A stretch of 64,000 nucleotides of DNA from UBA4782 sp034429195 (lineage in GTDB: Bacteria > Chloroflexota > Anaerolineae > Anaerolineales > Anaerolineaceae): assembly GCA_034429195.1 (NCBI GenBank), contig DAOUGQ010000022.1, forward strand, positions 1 to 64,000. Reading direction: 5' to 3'. The position numbers were made by a program, and so were the translations under genes. The notes below the pieces were generated by a model that searched no databases, was not told the origin of the DNA, and saw nothing but the letters and a program-made list of their open reading frames with translations. Shown in pieces: positions 56,744 through 64,000 of the stretch (position 1 is its first letter; every line of letters starts with the position of its first letter).

Positions 56744-58297
56744 ATGAAATTACAACAACTTTTTAACAATATCACTGAACAAATAATCCAACCGTCTGCT
56801 TTGCCAGATATTGAAATACAGTCAATTTGCTTTGATTCTCGTAAGGTGTCACCTGGCAGTTTATTTGTCGCTTTACAGGGTTTCAGCATGGATGGACATC
56901 GCTACATACCCGATGCTGTAAAAAGAGGCGCATCTGCAATTGTGGGTATGCAGGAAGTTTCAGAATCGGGTGTTCCATACATCCAGGTGGATGACAGCCG
57001 AAAAGCATTAGCATACCTTTCAGCTGCCTGGTATGATTATCCTTCTCATAAAATGACCATGATTGGCGTAACTGGAACCGATGGTAAAACAACAACCTGT
57101 AATCTATTGAATGCAATTTTAACCAAAGCTGGAAAAAAAGCCGGCATGATCTCCACAGTAAATGCTGTGATCGGTGACAAAGAAGTCGATACAGGTTTTC
57201 ATGTGACCACACCCGACGCGCCAGATGTGCAACATTATCTTGCAGACATGGCACAGGCAGGAACGTCTCATGTTGTTCTGGAAGCTACTTCTCATGGAAT
57301 AGCACAGCAACGGGTCGCAGCCTGTGAATTTGATATCGCTGTAGTCACAAATATTACACATGAGCATCTTGATTTTCATGGATCGTATGAAGCCTATCTC
57401 GATGCCAAGGCACAGCTATTCCGTTATTTATCTGACACAAAGCCAAAATCCCAGGGCAATCCACGGCTGGCTGTATTGAATAAAGATGATCGTTCGTATG
57501 ATACCCTTTCTGTTATTCCAGGTTGTGGGAAAGTCTGTTACAGTGTGAAGCGCGGTGCAGATCTTTGGGCAGAAGATATTGAATATTCACCTGATGGTAT
57601 CCATTTTACTGCTGTATCTAAAGAATTTCGCCAACCCATTTCCACACCTCTGGTAGGAGAATTCAACATCTCGAACATCCTCGCAGCCATGAGCGCAGCA
57701 ATTTTTGGGTTGGGTATTTCTCCTGAAATTGTTGCGCAAGGGATCAATTCGTTGCAATCCGTATCGGGCAGAATGGAGCGAATCGATCTTGGACAGCATT
57801 TTACAGCAATTGTAGATTTTGCTCATACACCCAATGCGTTGAAAGTAGCCATTGAAGCAGTCAGGCAGATGACTAAAGGAAAAGTAATCACTGTATTCGG
57901 TTCTGCGGGCTTGCGGGATAGAGCTAAACGGCGTATGATGGCAGAAGTTTCCATTAACTTGGCTGATCTGACAATTTTAACTGCTGAAGACCCTCGAACT
58001 GAATCGTTGGATGCAATTCTAGCGGAGATGGCAGATGCAGCAACCAGCCAGGGGGGGATTGAAGGAAAAACTTTCTGGCGTATCCCCGATCGTGGTGATG
58101 CCATCCGTACTGCAGTACGCCTGGCTCAGCCAGGTGACCTTGTAGTCTCTTGCGGAAAAGGGCACGAGCAATCCATGTGCTTTGGGGATGTAGAATATGC
58201 CTGGGATGACCGTATTGCCATGCGTGCTGCACTGGCAGAATTTCTGGGAATAACAGGTCCCGAAATGCCCTGGCTGCCAACATCCTCCAAGGGATAA
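56744..58297 (+). CDS. murE: UDP-N-acetylmuramyl-tripeptide synthetase
   Basis: A 517-residue Mur ligase that adds the third amino acid to UDP-MurNAc-L-Ala-D-Glu using ATP. The N-terminal domain has FDSRKVSPGSLFVALQGF. The central ATPase has GVTGTDGKTTTCNLL (P-loop) and VVTNITHEHLDFHGS (the Asn-His-x-Asp-type metal site) plus the carbamylated Lys region (YLDAKAQLFRYL). The C-terminal domain has EDPRTES in the position of the DNPR motif of meso-diaminopimelate-specific enzymes; with DPR but not DNPR the amino acid added (diaminopimelate, lysine or ornithine) is uncertain. It follows the PAP2 gene by 66 bp. Confidence 0.94.
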   Translation: MKLQQLFNNITEQIIQPSALPDIEIQSICFDSRKVSPGSLFVALQGFSMDGHRYIPDAVKRGASAIVGMQEVSESGVPYIQVDDSRKALAYLSAAWYDYPSHKMTMIGVTGTDGKTTTCNLLNAILTKAGKKAGMISTVNAVIGDKEVDTGFHVTTPDAPDVQHYLADMAQAGTSHVVLEATSHGIAQQRVAACEFDIAVVTNITHEHLDFHGSYEAYLDAKAQLFRYLSDTKPKSQGNPRLAVLNKDDRSYDTLSVIPGCGKVCYSVKRGADLWAEDIEYSPDGIHFTAVSKEFRQPISTPLVGEFNISNILAAMSAAIFGLGISPEIVAQGINSLQSVSGRMERIDLGQHFTAIVDFAHTPNALKVAIEAVRQMTKGKVITVFGSAGLRDRAKRRMMAEVSINLADLTILTAEDPRTESLDAILAEMADAATSQGGIEGKTFWRIPDRGDAIRTAVRLAQPGDLVVSCGKGHEQSMCFGDVEYAWDDRIAMRAALAEFLGITGPEMPWLPTSSKG

Positions 58298-58346
58298 GTG
58301 TTTTCAAAATAAAAATATTGCTTGTGACGCGTTTCACTTGCATGTT

Positions 58347-60137
58347 ATGAATGATGATAAAATCATTCCTTCGGGTACATCAATGTCTATCACTGAATTT
58401 AGTCTTCCTCAACGTTTTAAAACAAATCGCAAATCACCACTTCGCTGGATTTTGTCTCATGCGAAGCGGAACTGGTTTATTCTCCTTTCGGCTGTTATTG
58501 GAGCATTTTGTAATGCTGCATTGATGTCTGTTTCTCCAATGCTGATTGGGCGTGCTTATAATCTCATCACAGCTCCAAATGCGAAAGAAAATACTGGTGC
58601 ATTAGGCACATTAGCTCTGATCCTTGGGATTTCTCAGGTGATCCGTGGTGGGATGCAGCTTATACGCAATTTGAGTTTCGAATTGATCGCACAACGTACA
58701 GAACGAAATGTTCGCGATGAACTGTATATCAGTCTGTTGGGTAAAAGCATGACATTTCACAGCCTGCAGCCGGTAGGTGATACCATGGCGCGTGCAACAA
58801 ATGATGTGCGCCAGGTGAATTTCTTTTTCAGCCCCGGTTTGAATATGGTGATAGGATCTTTAAATTTCTTGATCATGCCGGTCATTCTTGCTCCTACTTA
58901 CCATCCTTCGTTAATCATCACTCCTGTTGTCTTTATCATCATGTACTTTCTTGCGTTATGGGAATACATGGGAAAGCTAAAACCTATCACTAACCGGGTG
59001 CGTGAATCTTTTGGAAAGTTGAATACCCGACTGGCTGAAGCCCTGGATGGCATTGAAACTGTCAAAGGAGCCTCACAGGAGAAATCAGAAGTAGCTTTAT
59101 TTATTAAGAATGCAACCGGATATAAAAATGCAGTGGTGGAGCAAGGGAAAACCGAAGCTCGTTTTCTACCACTCTTACTCCTTTCAACCGCATTGGCTAT
59201 TGGGTTACTGCAAGCACTTCTTCTTTATAAAAATGGCATCATCGATATGGGGCAGGTGATTGGGTATTATGGCTTATTACTGATGCTGGATTTTCCTACT
59301 TTCACTTCTTTGTGGGCGTACTCGCAAATTGCGACTGGTCTTGCAGGTGCTCGTCGTTTGCTTGAATTAATGAACCGTGAAAATAATCTGGATCAAAACC
59401 TGACTGGTTTTAATGAGCCAATGAAAGGTGAAGTCGAATTCAAGGGGGTTTCCTTTGGTTATGAAGATGGTGATCCGATTTTGGAGAATATCAGTTTTAA
59501 AGTAAAACCGGGTCAAACAGTTGCTATCGTCGGACAAACAGGTTCGAGCAAAACCAGCCTGGTGAAGTTGATCAATAGAACCTATGACGCTATTACAGGT
59601 GAAGTACTGGTCGATGGAGTAAATGTACGCGATTGGAATCTGGAAACTCTGCGAAGGAATATTTCGATTATTGAACAAGATATATTTCTATTTTCACGCA
59701 GTATTGGAGAGAATATTGCCTTTGGAAAACCTGGAGCTACCCGAGATGAAATAGAAGCTGCAGCAAAAGCAGCACAGGCAGATGAATTTATCCTTACTTT
59801 TAAGGATGGTTATGATACTATCCTTGGAGAACGTGGGGTAACTCTTTCAGGTGGGCAGCGACAACGCCTGGCATTGGCACGTGCTTTTCTGACTGATCCG
59901 CGAATTCTAATTTTGGATGATTCAACCAGCGCTATCGATAGTGCCACAGAAGACCGCATCCAGAGAGCTATCTATACAGCTGCAAAGGGGCGGACTACAT
60001 TCATCATTACGCACCGATTATCGCAGATTCGATGGGCTGACCTGATCCTGGTAATGCGTAAAGGCCGGCTGGTAGCCATGGGTTCTCATGAAGAATTGAT
60101 GAAAACTTCTGAATCGTACCAGAGAATTTTTAGTTAA
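58347..60137 (+). CDS. ABC exporter half-transporter with degenerate ATP site
   Basis: A 596-residue fused TM/ATPase protein with six TM helices (about 30-330). Walker A GQTGSSKTSL (about 395), Q-loop EQDIFLFSRS, signature LSGGQRQRLALARAF and Walker B LILDDSTSAID (about 525). The residue after the Walker B Asp is Asp rather than the catalytic Glu, so its ATP site is degenerate. This is the pattern of one half of heterodimeric exporters such as TM287/288 and BmrCD. It pairs with the next gene (17-nt gap). ATG 58347 is likely; ATG 58383 is an alternative. It probably exports lipids or drugs. Confidence 0.92.
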   Translation: MNDDKIIPSGTSMSITEFSLPQRFKTNRKSPLRWILSHAKRNWFILLSAVIGAFCNAALMSVSPMLIGRAYNLITAPNAKENTGALGTLALILGISQVIRGGMQLIRNLSFELIAQRTERNVRDELYISLLGKSMTFHSLQPVGDTMARATNDVRQVNFFFSPGLNMVIGSLNFLIMPVILAPTYHPSLIITPVVFIIMYFLALWEYMGKLKPITNRVRESFGKLNTRLAEALDGIETVKGASQEKSEVALFIKNATGYKNAVVEQGKTEARFLPLLLLSTALAIGLLQALLLYKNGIIDMGQVIGYYGLLLMLDFPTFTSLWAYSQIATGLAGARRLLELMNRENNLDQNLTGFNEPMKGEVEFKGVSFGYEDGDPILENISFKVKPGQTVAIVGQTGSSKTSLVKLINRTYDAITGEVLVDGVNVRDWNLETLRRNISIIEQDIFLFSRSIGENIAFGKPGATRDEIEAAAKAAQADEFILTFKDGYDTILGERGVTLSGGQRQRLALARAFLTDPRILILDDSTSAIDSATEDRIQRAIYTAAKGRTTFIITHRLSQIRWADLILVMRKGRLVAMGSHEELMKTSESYQRIFS

Positions 60138-60154
60138 CAAAAAACAGGAAGCTT

Positions 60155-61975
60155 ATGGGATTTTTTGAGGGATTGGATGCTGAAAAATATGATCGCAAGT
60201 ATCAAGATCGCGATCTAGTTAAGAGAATATTGCATTATTTTAAACCGGAGCGCGGAAAGATTATTTTAGTTTCGGTCATGACGATTTTAATTTCACTGGC
60301 AAGTGCCACTTCAGTGATGATCATTTCGAAAGCAGTTGATTGGCTTAAGAATGATCCCAAATTGAGCGGAATAATTCTCGTATCTTCGCTGGCATTCGGA
60401 ATTGGTTTCTTCAATTGGGTAGCAAATTGGATTGGCAGGCGTACCATGGTTCAGGCTACTGCAAATGTTGTGATGAAGCTAGCCAGTGATGGGTTTCAAG
60501 CGGCAGAAAACCATGACCTGTCATTCTATGATGAATACTCTTCTGGAAGGATTGTGTCTCGTATCACTACTGATACCCAGGATTTTGGACAATTGATCTC
60601 GGTGATCACTGATGTAGCATCACAGCTTCTGGAGGTAGTGATTCTAGGAGTTGTGCTGGTGGGCATCGAATGGCGGCTTTCTTTAATGGTTTTTGTGATC
60701 ATGCCAGTTGTGTTTGTGATTGGTATTTTATTTCGTCAACTGGCGCGTAAGGCAACCCAACAAGGAATGCGGGCGATGGCCAATGTCAATTCGACCATAA
60801 AGGAGACCATCAGCGGGATTTCTGTGGCAAAAAACTTCCGACAGGAAAAAAGTATCTATGATGCTTTCAACGAAGCAAATACCCGTTCCTATCAAGTCAA
60901 TTGGAGGCGTGGGGTAGTACTGGGTCTCATTTTCCCTCTTCTCAATGCTTTGGCTGGAGTGGCTACTGCGGTGATGGTTTATGTAGGTGGGCTTTCTGTC
61001 ACATCAGCCATTGTTACTGCAGGATCGTGGTATCTTTTTCTGCTCAGTCTTGATCGCTTTCTTTTTCCTGTAATGAACATTTCTGCGTTCTGGTCATCCA
61101 TTCAAAATGGCTTGTCTGCTTCTGAGAGGGTATTTGCCCTGATCGATGCTGAACCAGCAGTCGTACAGACTGATAATCGTCCGGTAGTAGACCTGAAAGG
61201 GCAGATTGATTTCCAGAATGTCTGTTTTTATTACAAAGAAGATGAAGGTGTGCTGGAGAATTTGACTTTACACATCAAGCCGCGAGAGAATCTGGCGATT
61301 GTGGGGCATACCGGTGCTGGAAAATCATCTGTTGCAAAGTTGATAGCCCGGTTCTATGAATTTCAATCAGGCAGCATTTTGATCGATGGGAAAGATATCC
61401 GTACTTTTGACCTTGCTGAATATCGAAAGCATCTTGGGTTTGTGTCACAGACACCCTTCTTATTTTCGGATACAGTACTGGAGAATATCCGGTATACCCG
61501 TCAGAACGCCACTGAAGCAGAGATAACAGCTTTGGCGAAGCAAATAGGGGATGGAGAATGGCTGGAAACCCTGCCAGAAGGATTGCATACTGAGGTGGGA
61601 GAGCGCGGGTCTAGATTGAGCATGGGACAACGACAACTCGTCTCCTTGATGCGGGTGCTGGTACAACATCCAGAGATTTTTATTTTAGATGAAGCAACCG
61701 CCAGCATTGACCCGTTCACTGAATGGCAGATCCAACAGGCGTTAAACCTGATATTGGAGCGTTCGACAAGCATCTTGATTGCGCATAGGCTTTCAACAGT
61801 AAAGAGCGCAGACCGCATTATTGTGATGGAACAGGGTAAGGTGATCGAAGAGGGGAATCACATGGGGTTATTGGAAAACGGTGGGCATTATGCCATGCTA
61901 TATAATACATATTTCCGACATCAGAGTCTGGAATATGTGGAGAAAGCGCGCGAAATGGTTGAAAGTGAGAGGTAA
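60155..61975 (+). CDS. ABC exporter half-transporter with consensus catalytic Glu
   Basis: A 606-residue partner of the preceding gene. Six TM helices (about 30-320), Walker A GHTGAGKSSVAK (about 384), Q-loop SQTPFLFSDT, signature LSMGQRQLVSLMRVL and Walker B IFILDEATASID (about 509) with the catalytic Glu. The signature LSMGQ departs from LSGGQ. Together with the Asp of the partner this gives one degenerate and one consensus ATP site, as in TM287/288, where TM288 has LSQGQ. The A-loop tyrosine is in NVCFYYKEDEGV. Substrate not known. The hairpin at 61981 ends the two-gene transcript. Confidence 0.94.
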   Translation: MGFFEGLDAEKYDRKYQDRDLVKRILHYFKPERGKIILVSVMTILISLASATSVMIISKAVDWLKNDPKLSGIILVSSLAFGIGFFNWVANWIGRRTMVQATANVVMKLASDGFQAAENHDLSFYDEYSSGRIVSRITTDTQDFGQLISVITDVASQLLEVVILGVVLVGIEWRLSLMVFVIMPVVFVIGILFRQLARKATQQGMRAMANVNSTIKETISGISVAKNFRQEKSIYDAFNEANTRSYQVNWRRGVVLGLIFPLLNALAGVATAVMVYVGGLSVTSAIVTAGSWYLFLLSLDRFLFPVMNISAFWSSIQNGLSASERVFALIDAEPAVVQTDNRPVVDLKGQIDFQNVCFYYKEDEGVLENLTLHIKPRENLAIVGHTGAGKSSVAKLIARFYEFQSGSILIDGKDIRTFDLAEYRKHLGFVSQTPFLFSDTVLENIRYTRQNATEAEITALAKQIGDGEWLETLPEGLHTEVGERGSRLSMGQRQLVSLMRVLVQHPEIFILDEATASIDPFTEWQIQQALNLILERSTSILIAHRLSTVKSADRIIVMEQGKVIEEGNHMGLLENGGHYAMLYNTYFRHQSLEYVEKAREMVESER

Positions 61976-61980
61976 ATATC

Positions 61981-62008
61981 AACAGACCGCCATTTCAGGC
62001 GGTCTGTT
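61981..62008. terminator. Bidirectional hairpin between the ABC exporter and pnp
   Basis: Perfect 11-bp stem AACAGACCGCC/GGCGGTCTGTT with a 6-nt loop, 5 nt after the ABC stop and 16 nt before the pnp stop. Outer bases ATATC/GATAT extend the symmetry. Confidence 0.8.
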
Positions 62009-62024
62009 ATGATATCAATTTCGT

Positions 62025-64000
62025 TTATCTATGGTATCCGCCACCACCACGGCGATCACCACCAGAGTTACGCCGATCGCCACCATTGCGGAAACCACCG
62101 CCAGAACGACTACCTTCACGACCACCACGACGATCACCACCGCCAGAAGGTCTGGGTCGATCATGAGAAGCTGCTTCTTCTGCTGTCCAACCTTCGAGCA
62201 CAGCCTGGCGGCTGAGACGGATCTTCCCGTTCTCATCGATGCCAGTTACCATGACGGTGATTTCATCACCCATGTTGACGATATCTTCCACTTTGTTCAC
62301 TCGCTCGGAATCGAGCTGAGAAATATGCACCATACCATCTACGCCAGGAAGGATTTCAACAAAAGCACCAAATGATTCGATGCGGACAACTTTTCCTGTA
62401 TAAATGTGACCAACCTGGGCACTTTCTGTCATGGACAGGATTCGGTCACGAGCAGCAGATTCACCTGCACCATCTGTTGCAGCAATAAAGACAGTTCCAT
62501 CTTCACCAATATCAATCTTGGTACCAGTCTCTTCTTGTAATGCACGAATGTTCTTGCCTCCAGGTCCAATCAATGCACCAATCTTTTCCTGAGGGATCTT
62601 GATGGTTGATATACGTGGTACGTGAGGCTTCAATTCGGGGCGGGGAGCTGGAATGGTTTCCAGGATCTTTCCGAGGATAAAGTAGCGGGCTTCTTTTGCC
62701 TGTGCAAGCGCTTCAGACATGATCTGCGGTGTGATCCCTTTAATCTTGATATCCATTTGTAATGCAGTAATTCCATCACTGGTGCCTGCTACTTTAAAGT
62801 CCATATCACCCAGGTGATCTTCGGCGCCCTGGATATCGGTTAGGATAACATACTGGTCATTTTCTTTGATCAATCCCATTGCAACGCCAGCCACTGGCGC
62901 TTTGATTGGTACTCCTGTGTCCATAAGTGCAAGCGTTGAGCCACATACCGATGCCATAGAACTGGAGCCATTTGAAGCCATCACTTCTGAAACCAGGCGA
63001 ATGGTATAAGGGAACTCTTCTTCGGAAGGAAGGACGGGAATGAGTGCCCGTTCAGCCAATGCACCATGACCTATTTCTCGGCGGCTTTGGCCACCCAATC
63101 TCTTTACTTCACCAGTACAGAAGGGTGGGAAGTTATAATGATGCATATATCGCTTGACATCAACAGGCGTAAGGGAATCCAGTTCCTGGGCTTCTTTGGG
63201 GGTACCCAGTGTTGCCAGTGTAAGTACCTGTGTCTCTCCGCGGGTGAAGAGTCCGGAACCATGTGCGCGAGGTGAAAGCCCGACTTCGCTCCAAATGGGA
63301 CGGATCTCATCCAACTTGCGACCATCCAGGCGTTTGTGATCATTCAAGATGCTGTAACGTACTGCATGTTTCATTACTTCATGAAATGCGTCTTTAACTT
63401 TGCCAGCTTTTTCTGGTTCTTCAGGTGTGACAAACGCTTCCACTGCCTGTGCTTCCAAGGCATTCATGGCATCATTGAATTCATTTTTCCCGTGAGGTGC
63501 GTTCAATGCTTCAACCAGTTGTTGACCAAAGCGTTCGTTGATTTGTTCTACAAGGCTGGTATCCAGGCTGAAGAGGGGAACTTCCCGTTTTGGTTTACCA
63601 ACTTCAGCAGCCATCTGAAATTGTAAATCTATGATAGGTTGGATAGATTTGTGGCCAAATGTAATTGCTTCGACCATCTCGTTTTCTTTGATCTCATTTG
63701 CACCACATTCCACCATAAGAATTGCGTCGCGAGTACCAGCAATGCGCAGGTCAAGGTCTGATTGATCCAACTGGGCATAAGATGGGTTGACTACCCATTC
63801 TCCATCGATCCTTCCAATTCTCACGCATCCAACGGGGCCATCCCAGGGAATATCAGAAATCATCAATGCGGCAGATGCAGCATTGACGACCAAAACATCC
63901 AGGGGAAGCTCAAGGTCAGAGGAGAGTGTTGACATGAGTACCTGCACTTCATTGCGCATGTCTTGAGAGAACAGGGGGCGCAGTGGGCGATCGGTCAGAC
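62025..64000 (-). CDS. pnp: Polyribonucleotide nucleotidyltransferase (partial, N terminus beyond window)
   Basis: The frame runs on through the right edge, reading LTDRPLRPLFSQDMRNEVQV, a conserved PNPase block about 80 residues into the protein, so the N-terminal part is missing here. Seen are the end of the first RNase PH core, the linker helices, the second core (LTPVDVKRYMHHYNFPPFCT, with GRREIGHGALAERAL written as SRREIGHGALAERAL, and SNGSSSMASVCGSTLALMD), the KH domain (ISTIKIPQEKIGALIGPGGK) and the S1 domain (YTGKVVRIESFGAFVEILPG). It degrades RNA 3' to 5' with phosphate. The tail after S1 is Gly/Arg-rich (SGGGDRRGGREGSRSGGG), unlike the acidic or short tails of many PNPases. Confidence 0.95.
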   Translation of the reverse strand, partial: LTDRPLRPLFSQDMRNEVQVLMSTLSSDLELPLDVLVVNAASAALMISDIPWDGPVGCVRIGRIDGEWVVNPSYAQLDQSDLDLRIAGTRDAILMVECGANEIKENEMVEAITFGHKSIQPIIDLQFQMAAEVGKPKREVPLFSLDTSLVEQINERFGQQLVEALNAPHGKNEFNDAMNALEAQAVEAFVTPEEPEKAGKVKDAFHEVMKHAVRYSILNDHKRLDGRKLDEIRPIWSEVGLSPRAHGSGLFTRGETQVLTLATLGTPKEAQELDSLTPVDVKRYMHHYNFPPFCTGEVKRLGGQSRREIGHGALAERALIPVLPSEEEFPYTIRLVSEVMASNGSSSMASVCGSTLALMDTGVPIKAPVAGVAMGLIKENDQYVILTDIQGAEDHLGDMDFKVAGTSDGITALQMDIKIKGITPQIMSEALAQAKEARYFILGKILETIPAPRPELKPHVPRISTIKIPQEKIGALIGPGGKNIRALQEETGTKIDIGEDGTVFIAATDGAGESAARDRILSMTESAQVGHIYTGKVVRIESFGAFVEILPGVDGMVHISQLDSERVNKVEDIVNMGDEITVMVTGIDENGKIRLSRQAVLEGWTAEEAASHDRPRPSGGGDRRGGREGSRSGGGFRNGGDRRNSGGDRRGGGGYHR

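Noticed and set aside
62031..62375. Thr-rich plus-strand reading frame inside pnp
   Set aside because: It is the antisense shadow of the Gly/Arg codons of the PNPase tail; composition and position explain it fully.

Overview
The window looks like chromosomal DNA of an anaerobic, Gram-positive-type (monoderm) bacterium of the Chloroflexota, most likely class Anaerolineae. This rests on gene content and style, not on a database match. It has about 45% GC, T-box control of aminoacyl-tRNA synthetases, lipoproteins with long Thr/Pro linkers behind the lipobox, NBR1-type Ig domains, a B12-dependent class II ribonucleotide reductase, a DUF711 protein and a group 4 membrane-bound hydrogenase. Nothing looks like a prophage, CRISPR array or large island; the only IS trace is a decayed transposase.

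Layout. 1-243: tRNA-Ser(GGA) with a 53-bp tandem array at its 3' end. 367-8077 (minus): a GntR-controlled cluster with an APC permease, calcineurin-type phosphoesterase, nucleotidyltransferase-like protein, HisC-like aminotransferase, FGGY kinase and NERD-like membrane protein. 8422-13180: a lipoprotein, tRNA-Val(GAC), a T-box and thrS, a small TPR-like protein, and infC-rpmI-rplT with an AUU start for IF3. 13266-17582: macro-domain protein, SpoU methyltransferase and DUF711 in an overlapping operon, facing a membrane protein and a parvulin foldase. 17790-20811: nrdR-nrdJ behind a perfect palindrome. 20895-21343: transposase remnant. 21435-30357: a mixed stretch with two lipoproteins, dinB, tRNA-Thr(CGT), two GNAT acetyltransferases, udk, a VTT membrane protein, bacterioferritin and a GGD-repeat protein. 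30434-31242: tRNA-Gly(GCC), tRNA-Cys(GCA), a second tRNA-linked tandem array and degenerate interspersed repeats. 31243-33992: a metal-sensing ArsR/SmtB repressor with its P-type ATPase. 34069-37223: two paralogous lipoproteins and an orphan solute-binding protein. 37330-42747: T-box valS, a beta-hydroxyacid dehydrogenase and a CDF metal exporter.

42850-51262 (minus) is an 11-gene, tightly packed operon for an energy-converting group 4 [NiFe]-hydrogenase: DUF4040, NuoK/MrpC, NuoL and NuoN-like ion-channel subunits, a small membrane subunit, then small, 30-kDa and large catalytic subunits, a NuoH-like anchor, a ferredoxin subunit and a HycI-like protease. It should couple ferredoxin oxidation and H2 evolution to ion pumping. 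Divergent from it is a VWA protein with an unusual insertion. 53293-58297: phasin-like and PhaR-like proteins, then an envelope-related run ending in murE. 58347-61975: a heterodimeric ABC exporter. 62025 to the right edge: pnp, cut off at its N terminus.

The least expected signal is the pair of short tandem arrays attached to the 3' ends of tRNA-Ser and tRNA-Cys. In each, every unit carries a copy of that tRNA's own 3' end, and the two arrays share blocks of spacer sequence. The closest known parallel is the rtT repeat region of E. coli tyrT.
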